NCBI GenBank assembly: GCA_014874475.1
Contig: JADBJJ010000012.1
Coordinates: forward strand, 124,001-188,000
DNA: 64,000 nucleotides
Direction of reading: 5' to 3'
Source of the DNA: Chloroflexota bacterium
GTDB lineage: Bacteria; Chloroflexota; Anaerolineae; B4-G1; DUEL01
Shown here: positions 45,290-53,617 of the stretch, in pieces
Layout: every line of letters starts with the position of its first letter
Position numbering within the stretch: position 1 is the stretch's first letter
Program-made: the position numbers and the translations under genes
The notes under the pieces: model-generated
Told to the model about the DNA's origin: nothing
The model's input: only the letters and a program-made list of their open reading frames with translations
The model's database searches: none

Positions 45290-46225
45290 TCAAAACTGCA
45301 ATTCCCCCCTCGCTCGTCGCTCCTGGGGCCAGAGGGCATAGTACAGAAAATGGTGGAGCGGGGTCTCCATTCCGGCGGCCTCCCCCAGCCGCACCACCGC
45401 GCCCACCAAATAGTCCAGTTCGGAGGGCCTCCCGGCTGCGATGTCCCGCTGCATGGAGGTTGTCCCTTCAGGGGGCATGCCGTCTATCAGGGCCAGGGTG
45501 CGCGCGGGCGCGTCGTCGGGCAGGCGAACGCCGCGCGCTCGTCCGACGGCGAAGGCTTCGGCGATGGCGTCTTCCAGCATCCGGCGCAGTTGGGGGACGC
45601 TCCTGAGCACCCCCACCGGAGCCCGGGTCACCGCGCCCAGGCCGGCGATGGGGACGATGAAGAGAAACTTCTCCCAGAGGGCGACATAGATATCGGTGGG
45701 GATTTCGGCCCGCACGCCGGCCCGCTCAAAGGCCGCCTGCAGCCGCTGGGCCCGCTCGCTGGGGCGGCCATCCAACTCCCCAAAGGCCACATAGGGCTCC
45801 ATACCGCCGTGGCGGACGCGCCCTGGCTCCGGAACGGTGCTGATGATGCGGCAAAGTCCGCCCAGGACCCGCTCCCGCCCCCAGACAGCCGCCAGGTGGT
45901 CCGGGGCCTCCACACCGTTCTCCAGGGAGACGATAAAGGTCTCCGGCCCCAGGAGGGGCCCCATTTTCGGCGCCACCTCCGGCACCTGCCAGGCTTTGAC
46001 GCCGACCAGGACCACGTCCACCGGCCCCGCTTCTTCAGGGCGGTCGGTTGCCCAGGCCGGGTGAATGCGGAAATCCCCCAGCGGACTCTCCACATAGAGG
46101 CCGTCCCGGCGGATGGCCTCCAGATGGGCTCCGCGGGCGATGAAGACCACGTCCTCCCCCGCCCGGGCCAGACGGGCACCGAAGTATCCTCCCACCGCGC
46201 CAGCACCGAAGACCGCAATACGCAT
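45290..46225 (-). CDS. panE: 2-dehydropantoate 2-reductase (ketopantoate reductase)
   Basis: NADPH-dependent reductase of the pantothenate pathway; 311 residues. The Rossmann motif is FGAGAVGGYFGARLA at the N-terminus. Catalytic/conserved features are VKAWQ, SLENGV, WEKFLFIVPIAGLGAVTRAPVG with the catalytic lysine, and SMQRDIAAGRPSELDYLVG. The frame is open up to 46360; the ATG at 46225 begins the fold. PanE paralogues can act on other ketoacids. Confidence 0.9.
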   Translation of the reverse strand: MRIAVFGAGAVGGYFGARLARAGEDVVFIARGAHLEAIRRDGLYVESPLGDFRIHPAWATDRPEEAGPVDVVLVGVKAWQVPEVAPKMGPLLGPETFIVSLENGVEAPDHLAAVWGRERVLGGLCRIISTVPEPGRVRHGGMEPYVAFGELDGRPSERAQRLQAAFERAGVRAEIPTDIYVALWEKFLFIVPIAGLGAVTRAPVGVLRSVPQLRRMLEDAIAEAFAVGRARGVRLPDDAPARTLALIDGMPPEGTTSMQRDIAAGRPSELDYLVGAVVRLGEAAGMETPLHHFLYYALWPQERRARGELQF

Positions 46226-46344
46226 CGCCCACCTCCTGGGTGATCTGAGCAAAACGAGATTGCCCCAGCCGTGTTGCCCTTTTTTTACCACGAGTGGCGG
46301 ATTTTCACAAGAGGAGAGTGGAGTCTCCCAAACGCTACTATGAT

Positions 46345-46373
46345 TTGCAAGCAAAGACAATTCATTTTATAAT
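46345..46373 (+). promoter_or_regulatory. promoter of the PII-like/CaCA operon
   Basis: TTGCAA (46345-46350) and TATAAT (46368-46373) with a 17-nt spacer; transcription would start near 46380, with AAGGAG at 46391-46396. Confidence 0.75.
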
Positions 46374-46404
46374 CCTATAACCCCTGCGGAAAGGAGCAAA
46401 TAAG

Positions 46405-46761
46405 ATGATGTACGTCGTTTTGTGTGTTCTGGATGACCCGGACCGGCTGGATGAGGTCCTGGATGCCTGGCGCAAAACGGGTGTGAGCGGTGCGACCATC
46501 ATTGAGAGCAACGGCCTCTATCGGCGGCAGACCTACCATAGACACATCCCTCTGCGCTTCGGCTTTGAGCACCTGACTGAATGGATGGAGCAGTGCAATA
46601 TTACCCTTGTGGCGGTCGTGGAGGGCGAAGAGATCGTCCAGCGGTGCATAGAGGCCGTGGAGTCCGTTGTGGGAAGGTTGGAGGAGCCCAACACGGGCGT
46701 GCTGGCAGCATGGCCCGTCCCCATTGTGCGCGGAGTGGCCAAGCGTGGAGAGGAAGCATGA
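46405..46761 (+). CDS. PII-like (GlnB-fold) small regulatory protein
   Basis: A 118-residue protein with the alpha/beta ferredoxin-like layout of PII relatives: MYVVLCVLDDPDRLDEVLDAW (strand-helix), GVSGATIIESNGLY (strand 2 and start of a T-loop-like segment), TLVAVVEGEEIVQRCIEAVE and a C-terminal GVLAAWPVPIVRGV. The classical PII uridylylation tyrosine context is absent. Its ATGA overlap with an ion exchanger gene suggests it regulates that transporter. Ligand unknown. Confidence 0.7.
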   Translation: MMYVVLCVLDDPDRLDEVLDAWRKTGVSGATIIESNGLYRRQTYHRHIPLRFGFEHLTEWMEQCNITLVAVVEGEEIVQRCIEAVESVVGRLEEPNTGVLAAWPVPIVRGVAKRGEEA

Positions 46762-47756
46762 TCTGGCTGACGTTTTTTCTCTCGGCTCTCGTCATAGTGC
46801 TGGCAGGGATCAAACTGGCCGAGTACGGCGACGCCATCGGCTACCGGACCGGTCTGGGCGGCCTATTTATTGGCACCCTGCTGGTGGCCTCAACGACCTC
46901 GCTGCCCGAAGTCCTGACGGCCATCAACGCCATCTGGCAAAACGCCGTAGACCTGGTAGCGGGCGGGATGCTGGGTAGCAACATGTTCAATATGCTCCTG
47001 CTGGGCATACTGAGCCTTCTCTTCTTCCGGCAGCGGGTGCTGCGGCGGGTGGCGATGCGGCATGCCCTCTCCGGCAGTGTGGCGATGTTTGTCATTGGCA
47101 TAGCGACCTTTTTCATTATGGCCCGCATCAACCTTCGCATCGGCTGGGTCGGGCTGGATAGTCTGCTGTTGGCGGGCGCGGCTTTGGCCGGGATGTGGCT
47201 CATCTGGACAGATGTGTCGGGCCTCCCAGCAGCGCCCTCCGCTCCGGCGCCGGAAGCAGAAGAAGAAGGCATCCCCAGCCTGCGCCGGGCCCTCCTGGGC
47301 TTCACGCTGGCGGTGGTTGTGCTGGTCCTGGCTTCCCCCCATCTGGTGCGCAGCAGCGTCGCCATCGCTGACGCGACCGGCCTGAGCACTGGCTTCATCG
47401 GCACCCTTGCGCTGGCGACGATTACTTCCTTGCCGGAACTGGTCACCACCATCGCAGCAGCCCGTCTGGGCGCCCACGACCTGGCTGTTGGCAACCTCTT
47501 CGGCAGCAATATTTTCAACATGTTCGCCCTGGGTATGACCGACCTTTTCTACACCTCGGGCAACCTCCTCAGCGCAGTTTCGCCGGATCTGGCGCTGGTG
47601 GGCCTGCTGGGGCTGCTGCTGACAGGCATCGGACTCATCGGCAACCAGGCCCGGCTGGACCGGCTCATCTGGCTGGTGGAACTGGACGGCATTCTGCTGG
47701 TGGTGGGGTATCTGGCAGGATTGGGATTTCTGTATCTGCGGGGGATTGGGGCTTAG
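46758..47756 (+). CDS. CaCA-family cation exchanger (YrbG/Na+/Ca2+ exchanger type)
   Basis: A 332-residue membrane protein with two inverted halves. The alpha-repeats are GTLLVASTTSLPEVLTAINA with GGMLGSNMFNM, and GTLALATITSLPELVTTIAA with GNLFGSNIFNM, the ion-coordinating motifs of the superfamily. About ten transmembrane segments. A cytoplasmic acidic Pro/Ala linker (APSAPAPEAEEEG) joins the halves. Likely exports Ca2+ or related cations against Na+ or H+. Confidence 0.92.
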   Translation: MIWLTFFLSALVIVLAGIKLAEYGDAIGYRTGLGGLFIGTLLVASTTSLPEVLTAINAIWQNAVDLVAGGMLGSNMFNMLLLGILSLLFFRQRVLRRVAMRHALSGSVAMFVIGIATFFIMARINLRIGWVGLDSLLLAGAALAGMWLIWTDVSGLPAAPSAPAPEAEEEGIPSLRRALLGFTLAVVVLVLASPHLVRSSVAIADATGLSTGFIGTLALATITSLPELVTTIAAARLGAHDLAVGNLFGSNIFNMFALGMTDLFYTSGNLLSAVSPDLALVGLLGLLLTGIGLIGNQARLDRLIWLVELDGILLVVGYLAGLGFLYLRGIGA

Positions 47757-47817
47757 GGCGATGGGCGGGCGGCGGACGCCATTCCGCTTCGCCCGGTGGC
47801 GGGCTGCAGGCACCCCG

Positions 47818-50800
47818 CTATGGAGATTTCAACACCACCGGCAAATACGCCCGCCACGGGCGGACTTCCACCCAGGCCGCCCGCTCCCAGCAGCCCTCCG
47901 CTCCGTCTTCCAGAAAGGCCACCGCGTAACCCGTTCCTACCGGTGGCGTAACCGTCTGGGTCAGCGTGACCGCGCCGCCTGCAGGAAGCGAGCCGGACCA
48001 CAGCCAGGCGTCCGGCACTTCTGAAGTGCCCGGCACCTTCCAGAAGAGGGTGCCTGTGACCTCCGCTGTCGCCGTGAGCGCATCGGCGGGGCCGGCGTTC
48101 TCCAGCCGGAGGGTGCAGGTCACCGCCGCGCCCGGCTCCGCCGGGGAGGGCCCGCAGGCCAGCGCCGAAGGCCCGAGGTCCGGCGCGCCCACCCGCACCC
48201 AGGCCGTCCGGGAGAAGACCACCCCCTGATCCACCAGCGCGATGCGCGCAGTGTGCGGGACAACGGTCCCCAGCGGAAGTCCGTCGGCTAGCGTGGCCGG
48301 GAGGGTGAAGGTGAGGGCCGCGCCAGGGGCCAGGCTTCCCGTCCAGGTCAACGGTGAAGCCGTCCCCAGGTCCGCCGGGAAGGTCGTGGAGACGGCCGCC
48401 GTAACCGCCAGAAGGCCGTCGTTGACCAGCCGGAGGGTATAAGTGACGGTCGTCCCGGCAGCCGCCGCGCCCCGGTCGGCCCGGAAGGACGACTCGCCCA
48501 GCCAGGAGAGGAACCCCACCACCTGCCGCAGCACCTCAGGGCGGACCTCTTCCGGCAGAGTCTCCCAAGGGAAGGAGAAAAAGACTGCCGCCATCGGAGA
48601 GGTGGAGGTTTCCTCCGCCTGGGCAACCGAGAGAGACGCGGCTTGCCCCTCCCCCATAAAGGTTGCCCCCACAGGCCCCCGGCGGGCCAGAGCGATGGCA
48701 TGCCGGTTCCCGTCGCGGAGGAGGGTCGCCGTGCCAGGGGACGGGATCAGCCCGTCCGACCAGTTACGGTAGGGATAAGTGAGGAGCCAGGAGCAGGTCG
48801 TCGCCCTTACCCCCTCCCTCTCTCCCGCTGGCAGAAGAAGGGGAGAGGGAACGGGGATAGAGGTGAGAGCCGCGAACCCGCCACAGGCCTCCTCCATCCC
48901 TGCCGGATTCTCCGGGACGACGGCCGCCAACGTTGGCGTCACGTCCTCCGTGTAGGTCAGGACACCCAGGTAAGGCTGCAGAGGCCCTCCGGCGTGGTAA
49001 TAGAGAAAGTCCTGCGCACTCAGGAACAACCGCCCCCCGCCCTCCAGGTACTCCACCAGCGCAGCCTCTTCTCCTTTCGTCACCGGCTCATACCAGTCGT
49101 ACCCCGTCCACCAGATGACGGCGGGATACCACTGCAGGACCTCCACGGGCGGGCTACCCAGCCCGCCGCTCCCAATCACCGCGTGGGTCTCCCAGAGGTC
49201 GTAAGGGATCCCGATGGCCTCCATCGCGGCCCGGTATTTTGGGGCCTGCTCGTACCAGCGATCGTCGTCCACGAGAAGGACCGGCGCAGGGGCTTTGCTG
49301 GTCAGGACGGCGGTGGCGGTCAGGGACGGCGAAAGAATGGAGCGGAAGGTCAGGGTGATGACGTCACGCGCGTCCCAGGCCGCCGTCGCCGGGACAGTGA
49401 CGCTCACAGTCAGCGTGGCAGACGTGCAGGCGGGAAGAATGAGATATGGCGCGCTCAGTCGGGTGGGCCAGTCCGCTCCCTCTATGGACGGGACGACGAC
49501 GTCCGGGATCGCGCCGCGCCCGGTGTTGCGGACCCGCAATTCGTGGGTGACGACGGTGCCCGGCGGGCCGACAGCGGTATGTTGGGGCAGGGTATGGGTC
49601 GCCCTTGCTACACGTAACTCCAGGCCTGTGTCGGGGTCGGGAGCGGTCAACCAGTCCAGCGCGCGGCGCATCACCTCCCGGCGGGTCTGGCGGTCGTTGA
49701 TGGCCTCAAAGCCGAAGGAGAGATAGAGCGCCCGGTAGTCCAGACAGGTGCCGGTTGCCAGGGCGGCATAGCCGCTGGCGGGGCAACTTTGCCCGGCATC
49801 CTCCGGACGGCACTCCGATTCGCTGCGGGCCTGATCGCAGGCCGCATAGGCCAGGACAGGGGCCGCTGCATCGGGGTCGGCAGGGGCGACGACGTCGGGG
49901 TAGTCCTGGTTATTCGCTCCGCCCGGCCCGGCGATGGTCATCGTCAGGCCTGCAAAGGGGCCCCCGGGGAGCCCTTCTACCGTCCAGAGGTTGCTGGAAT
50001 CCTCCACCAGCCGCGCCTTCAGGTACTTCCAGTAGTACGGCATCCCGGCGTCCAGGAAGCCCACGTCCTGCCCGCTCAGGAAGAGGCGTCCCCCTGCCGA
50101 GAGGTAGGTCGTGATGGCGTTCTGCGCGCCGATGTAACCGGGGGCATCATACGGCGCGCTCCAGACCACCACGTCGTAGGGGGCCAGGAGGTCGGCCGTG
50201 GGAGTGTCGTCGGGTATCTGGTGGATAGTCCGCTCGTCGTAGGCCAGGGCCAGGTCGTCCAGCGCCTGGCGGTAGTAGGCGATCTGGCTCCCGTAGTACC
50301 AGGCCCCGGAGTCCACCAGCAGGATGGAGGGGGCCGGGGGGAGGGTCAGAGTGAGGGCCGTTGTCTCCCCGGCAGTCACCGGGGCCGTAGCGGTGACGAC
50401 AGAGTACCCCACCGCGCGGGCACGGACGATGTAACTGCCCGCCGGGAGGGCAAAGGTCGCCAGGGAGGCCGTCGCCGTGAGGGGGGTATCCAGGACAGTG
50501 ATGGTAGCGGTGACGGGCGCGCCGGCGGCCCCGTCGGCGAGAGCGACCCGGAGGGTGCCCGTAGGGAGGGCGGTCAGGGCGAAATCGGCGGTCACCACTG
50601 CGCCGGTGGTGATGACGATGCCATAACGGGTGACCGGCCCATAGCCGAAGGCGCGGGCGGTCAGGTCATAGGGGCCGGGGGCCAGGGAGAGGATGTAGCG
50701 GCCCATCCCGTCGGTCGTCGCCGAGCCCCCGCCGCCGTCGCCGTGGAAGGTGGCGGAGACGGTCGCGCCGGAGATGGGGGCCCCGTCTCCAAAACGGGCT

Positions 50801-52293
50801 ACCGTCCCTTGGACGATTCCGGCGTTCATCAGGGAGGCAACGGCAGCAAAGGCGTCTATGCGCCCCCAGCCAGAATCGTTGTTGGGGACGGTCGTGCTCA
50901 GCGGGACGGCGGTGCTGGTGATGAGATAGGCGGTTCGGGTGATATCCAGGGTTGGGCTGACGGCGCGCAGGAGCGCCACCAGGCCGGCGACGTGGGGGGT
51001 GGCCATAGAAGTGCCGCTCATGAGGCCATAGATGCCGCCGGGGAGCGCGGAGCGGACCCCGACGCCGGGCGCGACGACGTGAGGCCGAACCTCTCCCCAG
51101 GGAGAGGGCCCCCGGCTGGAAAAGTAGGCGACGCGGTCCTCCGAATCGGTGGCGCCCACGGCGAAGGCCTCGGGGAGGGAGGCCGGAGAGATGACGGTCC
51201 CCGGGCCGGGGCCGCTGTTGCCGTTGGCGAAGACGACGAAGATGCCCGCCGCGCGCAGCGCGCGCAGGTCCTGCTGGAACTCTACGGAGAGGCTGTTCTC
51301 GTCCCCCCAGGAGCAGTTGATGACATCGGGGGCCAGGGCGGGGTCGCCTGCGGGGGCCAGGAGCCACTGGAACCCGGCGTGGATCCAGGAGTCGTAGCCA
51401 TAGCCGTACCGGTCCAGGACTTTGACGCCGATCCAGCGGGCGCCAGGGGCGACGCCGATGCCCTCTCCGCCGACGGCGGTGCCCAAGGTGTGGGTGCCGT
51501 GGCCGTGGTCGTCTATGGGGTAGAGGGAGCCGGTGACGGGGTCGTACCAGTTGCCCCGATGCTGGGCGGGTCCGTGGGGATTGTAGCCCCGGTAGTTGGT
51601 CCGGAGGGCGGGATGAAGCCAATCGGCGCCGGTGTCCATGCCCGCCACGACTGCGCCGGTGCCGGAGATGCTCAGGGTAGCCCAGACTTCAGGGGCGCGG
51701 ATGCGGGAGAGGTTCCATTCGGCCATCCCCCCTTCCCCCTCTCTTATAAATGGGAGAAGGGATACCTGGGTGCGGGCGAGATACTGCCGGTATCGGTCCA
51801 GGCGGACCAGGGTGACCTCGGGGCGGGCGGCCAGGGCACGGAGGGTATCGGGGCGGGCGCGAACAGCGATGCCATTGAAAATCCAGAAGGGGGTGTACGA
51901 TTCCACCCGTCCGGCAGCCCGCTCGGCTTCCAGGTAGGCCCGCAGGGGGGCCTGGGTGCGGTCTGCCAGGGATTGCAGGACCCTCACCCTCTCTCTCGCC
52001 ACCTCTGGCCGCTCTCCTTCCCCCTCTCCCATAGGGGTGAGGGCCGCCTGCTCCCGCAGGACGACAATGGCGGGGAGGATGTCGTCCGGGCCGGCTTGGG
52101 CCAGGGCGCGGGCCAGAGCGGGGTCTAAAGGGGCCGGCGGGGCAGGCGAAAACCAGTCTGGAAGGAAGTCCGGGTTTGAAGAGAAATTCGCATTGGTCCC
52201 TCCGATCGTCCCGCCAGGCGCAGGAAGGAAGAGAATCCCTACCAGAAACGACCCGCTGAGGGCCAGTCGGAGGACAAGGCGGAGTACACCCAT
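47818..52293 (-). CDS. large secreted subtilisin-like (S8) serine protease with multi-domain C-terminus
   Basis: A 1491-residue exported protease. A signal peptide is near residues 5-30; a propeptide-like region spans about 70-175. The S8 domain has Asp220 (AGMDTGAD), His265 (DDHGHGTHTLG), Asn359 (ANGNSG) and Ser429 (SGTSMATPH). Two carboxypeptidase-regulatory-like beta domains follow (about 495-670), then two similar Rossmann-like modules (ILLVDSGAWYYGSQ and VLLVDDDRWYEQAP, about 675-870 and 1000-1250) and DUF11/CARDB-like beta domains (about 1270-1470). It ends with RAYLPVVLKSP. Three short palindromic insertions interrupt conserved regions without breaking the frame (see repeats). Confidence 0.88.
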   Translation of the reverse strand: MGVLRLVLRLALSGSFLVGILFLPAPGGTIGGTNANFSSNPDFLPDWFSPAPPAPLDPALARALAQAGPDDILPAIVVLREQAALTPMGEGEGERPEVARERVRVLQSLADRTQAPLRAYLEAERAAGRVESYTPFWIFNGIAVRARPDTLRALAARPEVTLVRLDRYRQYLARTQVSLLPFIREGEGGMAEWNLSRIRAPEVWATLSISGTGAVVAGMDTGADWLHPALRTNYRGYNPHGPAQHRGNWYDPVTGSLYPIDDHGHGTHTLGTAVGGEGIGVAPGARWIGVKVLDRYGYGYDSWIHAGFQWLLAPAGDPALAPDVINCSWGDENSLSVEFQQDLRALRAAGIFVVFANGNSGPGPGTVISPASLPEAFAVGATDSEDRVAYFSSRGPSPWGEVRPHVVAPGVGVRSALPGGIYGLMSGTSMATPHVAGLVALLRAVSPTLDITRTAYLITSTAVPLSTTVPNNDSGWGRIDAFAAVASLMNAGIVQGTVARFGDGAPISGATVSATFHGDGGGGSATTDGMGRYILSLAPGPYDLTARAFGYGPVTRYGIVITTGAVVTADFALTALPTGTLRVALADGAAGAPVTATITVLDTPLTATASLATFALPAGSYIVRARAVGYSVVTATAPVTAGETTALTLTLPPAPSILLVDSGAWYYGSQIAYYRQALDDLALAYDERTIHQIPDDTPTADLLAPYDVVVWSAPYDAPGYIGAQNAITTYLSAGGRLFLSGQDVGFLDAGMPYYWKYLKARLVEDSSNLWTVEGLPGGPFAGLTMTIAGPGGANNQDYPDVVAPADPDAAAPVLAYAACDQARSESECRPEDAGQSCPASGYAALATGTCLDYRALYLSFGFEAINDRQTRREVMRRALDWLTAPDPDTGLELRVARATHTLPQHTAVGPPGTVVTHELRVRNTGRGAIPDVVVPSIEGADWPTRLSAPYLILPACTSATLTVSVTVPATAAWDARDVITLTFRSILSPSLTATAVLTSKAPAPVLLVDDDRWYEQAPKYRAAMEAIGIPYDLWETHAVIGSGGLGSPPVEVLQWYPAVIWWTGYDWYEPVTKGEEAALVEYLEGGGRLFLSAQDFLYYHAGGPLQPYLGVLTYTEDVTPTLAAVVPENPAGMEEACGGFAALTSIPVPSPLLLPAGEREGVRATTCSWLLTYPYRNWSDGLIPSPGTATLLRDGNRHAIALARRGPVGATFMGEGQAASLSVAQAEETSTSPMAAVFFSFPWETLPEEVRPEVLRQVVGFLSWLGESSFRADRGAAAAGTTVTYTLRLVNDGLLAVTAAVSTTFPADLGTASPLTWTGSLAPGAALTFTLPATLADGLPLGTVVPHTARIALVDQGVVFSRTAWVRVGAPDLGPSALACGPSPAEPGAAVTCTLRLENAGPADALTATAEVTGTLFWKVPGTSEVPDAWLWSGSLPAGGAVTLTQTVTPPVGTGYAVAFLEDGAEGCWERAAWVEVRPWRAYLPVVLKSP
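48815..48850. repeat. palindromic element inside the protease gene (copy C)
   Basis: TCCCTCTC (48815-48822) and GAGAGGGA (48843-48850) form perfect 8-bp inverted repeats. The tract encodes the odd in-frame segment [14 protein letters not shown] of the protease. Confidence 0.6.
51727..51761. repeat. palindromic element inside the protease gene (copy A)
   Basis: An imperfect inverted repeat built of CCTTCCCCCTCTC and GGGAGAAGG around TTATAAAT. It encodes residues about 178-189 (SLLPFIREGEGG), between the propeptide and the catalytic domain. ATAAATGGGAGA recurs at 63170-63181. Confidence 0.55.
51981..52043. repeat. 63-bp element with terminal inverted repeats inside the protease gene (copy B)
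   Basis: Bounded by CCCTCACCC (51981-51989) and GGGTGAGGG (52035-52043), perfect 9-bp terminal inverted repeats. The length, 63 bp, is 21 codons and keeps the frame; it encodes residues about 84-105 of the propeptide region, rich in Gly/Glu/Arg. Confidence 0.65.
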
Positions 52294-52294
52294 C

Positions 52295-53614
52295 TCACTC
52301 CTTCAGCAACTGGAGCAATTCGTCCAGCGAGGTGACGCTGCGCACCTGCTGCAGGAAGCGGCGGGGGTCTTTTTCCGTCATCTTCCAGGCCCGCCGGACT
52401 GCCGGCCCGACGGGGTCTTTTCCCGCCGCCCCCATCGGTGCGGCGGCATAGGAACCGTGGAAGGAGAAGTAGGCCTGGTTCAGTTTGCGAATGCGGTATC
52501 CATGCTCCCAGAAGAACTGGCGGCGGCGTTCCATGTACTCTTCTGCCTCTTCTATTCGCCCCTGGAGCAGCAGAGCGTCCACCCGGATGCGCGTCTCGTG
52601 CATTTCCCGATTGAAATCAAAAGCGGTGGGGTCAGGGGGCGGAGGGGGCGAGGCGGAGGATTCCTCTTCTTCAGCCCAGGGTTCCTTTGATGGCGCCAGG
52701 TCGGGGTAGTACTGGACCAGGGTGCGGCGGGCGATTTCCCAGCCCACCAGCGACGCGACGGTCTCATTGATGACCCGCGCCTCCCAGTTTCCCTCGTACT
52801 CCCAACCCAGGGGGAAGAAGAGCAGGTAATGGTGAGTCCACTCGTGGGCCGCGACTTCTGTCCACCACGGGAGGCTGGGGAACTCCAGCACCATTGCGGG
52901 CCAGGCTGAGAGCCCCCCAATCGGCGTCACCAGTGAGGAAAGGCCAAGGGACTGATCTATCTGGCTCTCCAGGGCGTCGGCACGGTCGGCAGTGAGGCCC
53001 GGGACCAGTTCGGCCTGGTAGATGAGCGTGATTCGTTCCCGGAGGGAAGCAACAAGGACGTAGGGGAGCGGGGTAATGTGAATGCCGACCGGGGGAGCCG
53101 GCTGGCCCAGAAAGCCGGAGGCGTTCCGGGCCAGCACCACACCGACCTGCTCTTCTATGATGGCCTCCGCAATGGGTTGCCGGACTGCAATCTCCCGACG
53201 CAGTCGGTCCCTTTCAGCCCGCATCTGCTCGGTGGCTTTGAGAGGGTCCCGAACAGATGGGTCAGTGTAGGCTTCGTTGATTTTTCCCTCCAGCCGCCGG
53301 ACTTCTTCTACGCGCTTCACCCAATCCCGCACAAAGTGGCATCGGTCGGATTCCGCCATATACCGCTGTGGTTGCAGAAGCCAGAGGGTGAACTTATCCC
53401 AGAGAACCTCCGCCTCCCAGCCCCAGAAGTTGAAACGGAGGTCGGTAACCAGCCGATCTGCCCGGGTCTTCAGTGCACTCGGCGGTGCTCCTTCGCCCTC
53501 CAGACCCGACGCAACAGCCAGGAGCAACATCAGAAGGGCAGTCCGGTAGGCCGACCATGAGAACCGGGGGATGGGGAAATGGAAGGGAAAACGGATCGTT
53601 TTCAGGATTTTCAT
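52295..53614 (-). CDS. exported HEWTH zinc-metallopeptidase candidate
   Basis: A 439-residue protein. One N-terminal hydrophobic segment (SAYRTALLMLLLAVASGL) suggests export with membrane anchoring. VAAHEWTHHYLLF carries HExxH (His257, Glu258, His261), and RVINETVASLVGWEI about 26 residues later supplies a plausible glutamate ligand as in gluzincins. A helical, charged region (about 80-160) precedes it. I do not know a family name. Its stop is 1 nt before the start of the subtilase gene, so the two secreted hydrolases are probably co-expressed. Confidence 0.6.
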   Translation of the reverse strand: MKILKTIRFPFHFPIPRFSWSAYRTALLMLLLAVASGLEGEGAPPSALKTRADRLVTDLRFNFWGWEAEVLWDKFTLWLLQPQRYMAESDRCHFVRDWVKRVEEVRRLEGKINEAYTDPSVRDPLKATEQMRAERDRLRREIAVRQPIAEAIIEEQVGVVLARNASGFLGQPAPPVGIHITPLPYVLVASLRERITLIYQAELVPGLTADRADALESQIDQSLGLSSLVTPIGGLSAWPAMVLEFPSLPWWTEVAAHEWTHHYLLFFPLGWEYEGNWEARVINETVASLVGWEIARRTLVQYYPDLAPSKEPWAEEEESSASPPPPPDPTAFDFNREMHETRIRVDALLLQGRIEEAEEYMERRRQFFWEHGYRIRKLNQAYFSFHGSYAAAPMGAAGKDPVGPAVRRAWKMTEKDPRRFLQQVRSVTSLDELLQLLKE

Positions 53615-53617
53615 CCT

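Noticed and set aside
49789..52128. 779-residue plus-strand ORF opposite the protease gene
   Set aside because: It is the antisense shadow of a GC-rich gene; the protease frame has catalytic motifs, whereas this one is Gly/Arg/Gln-rich with no recognisable domain.
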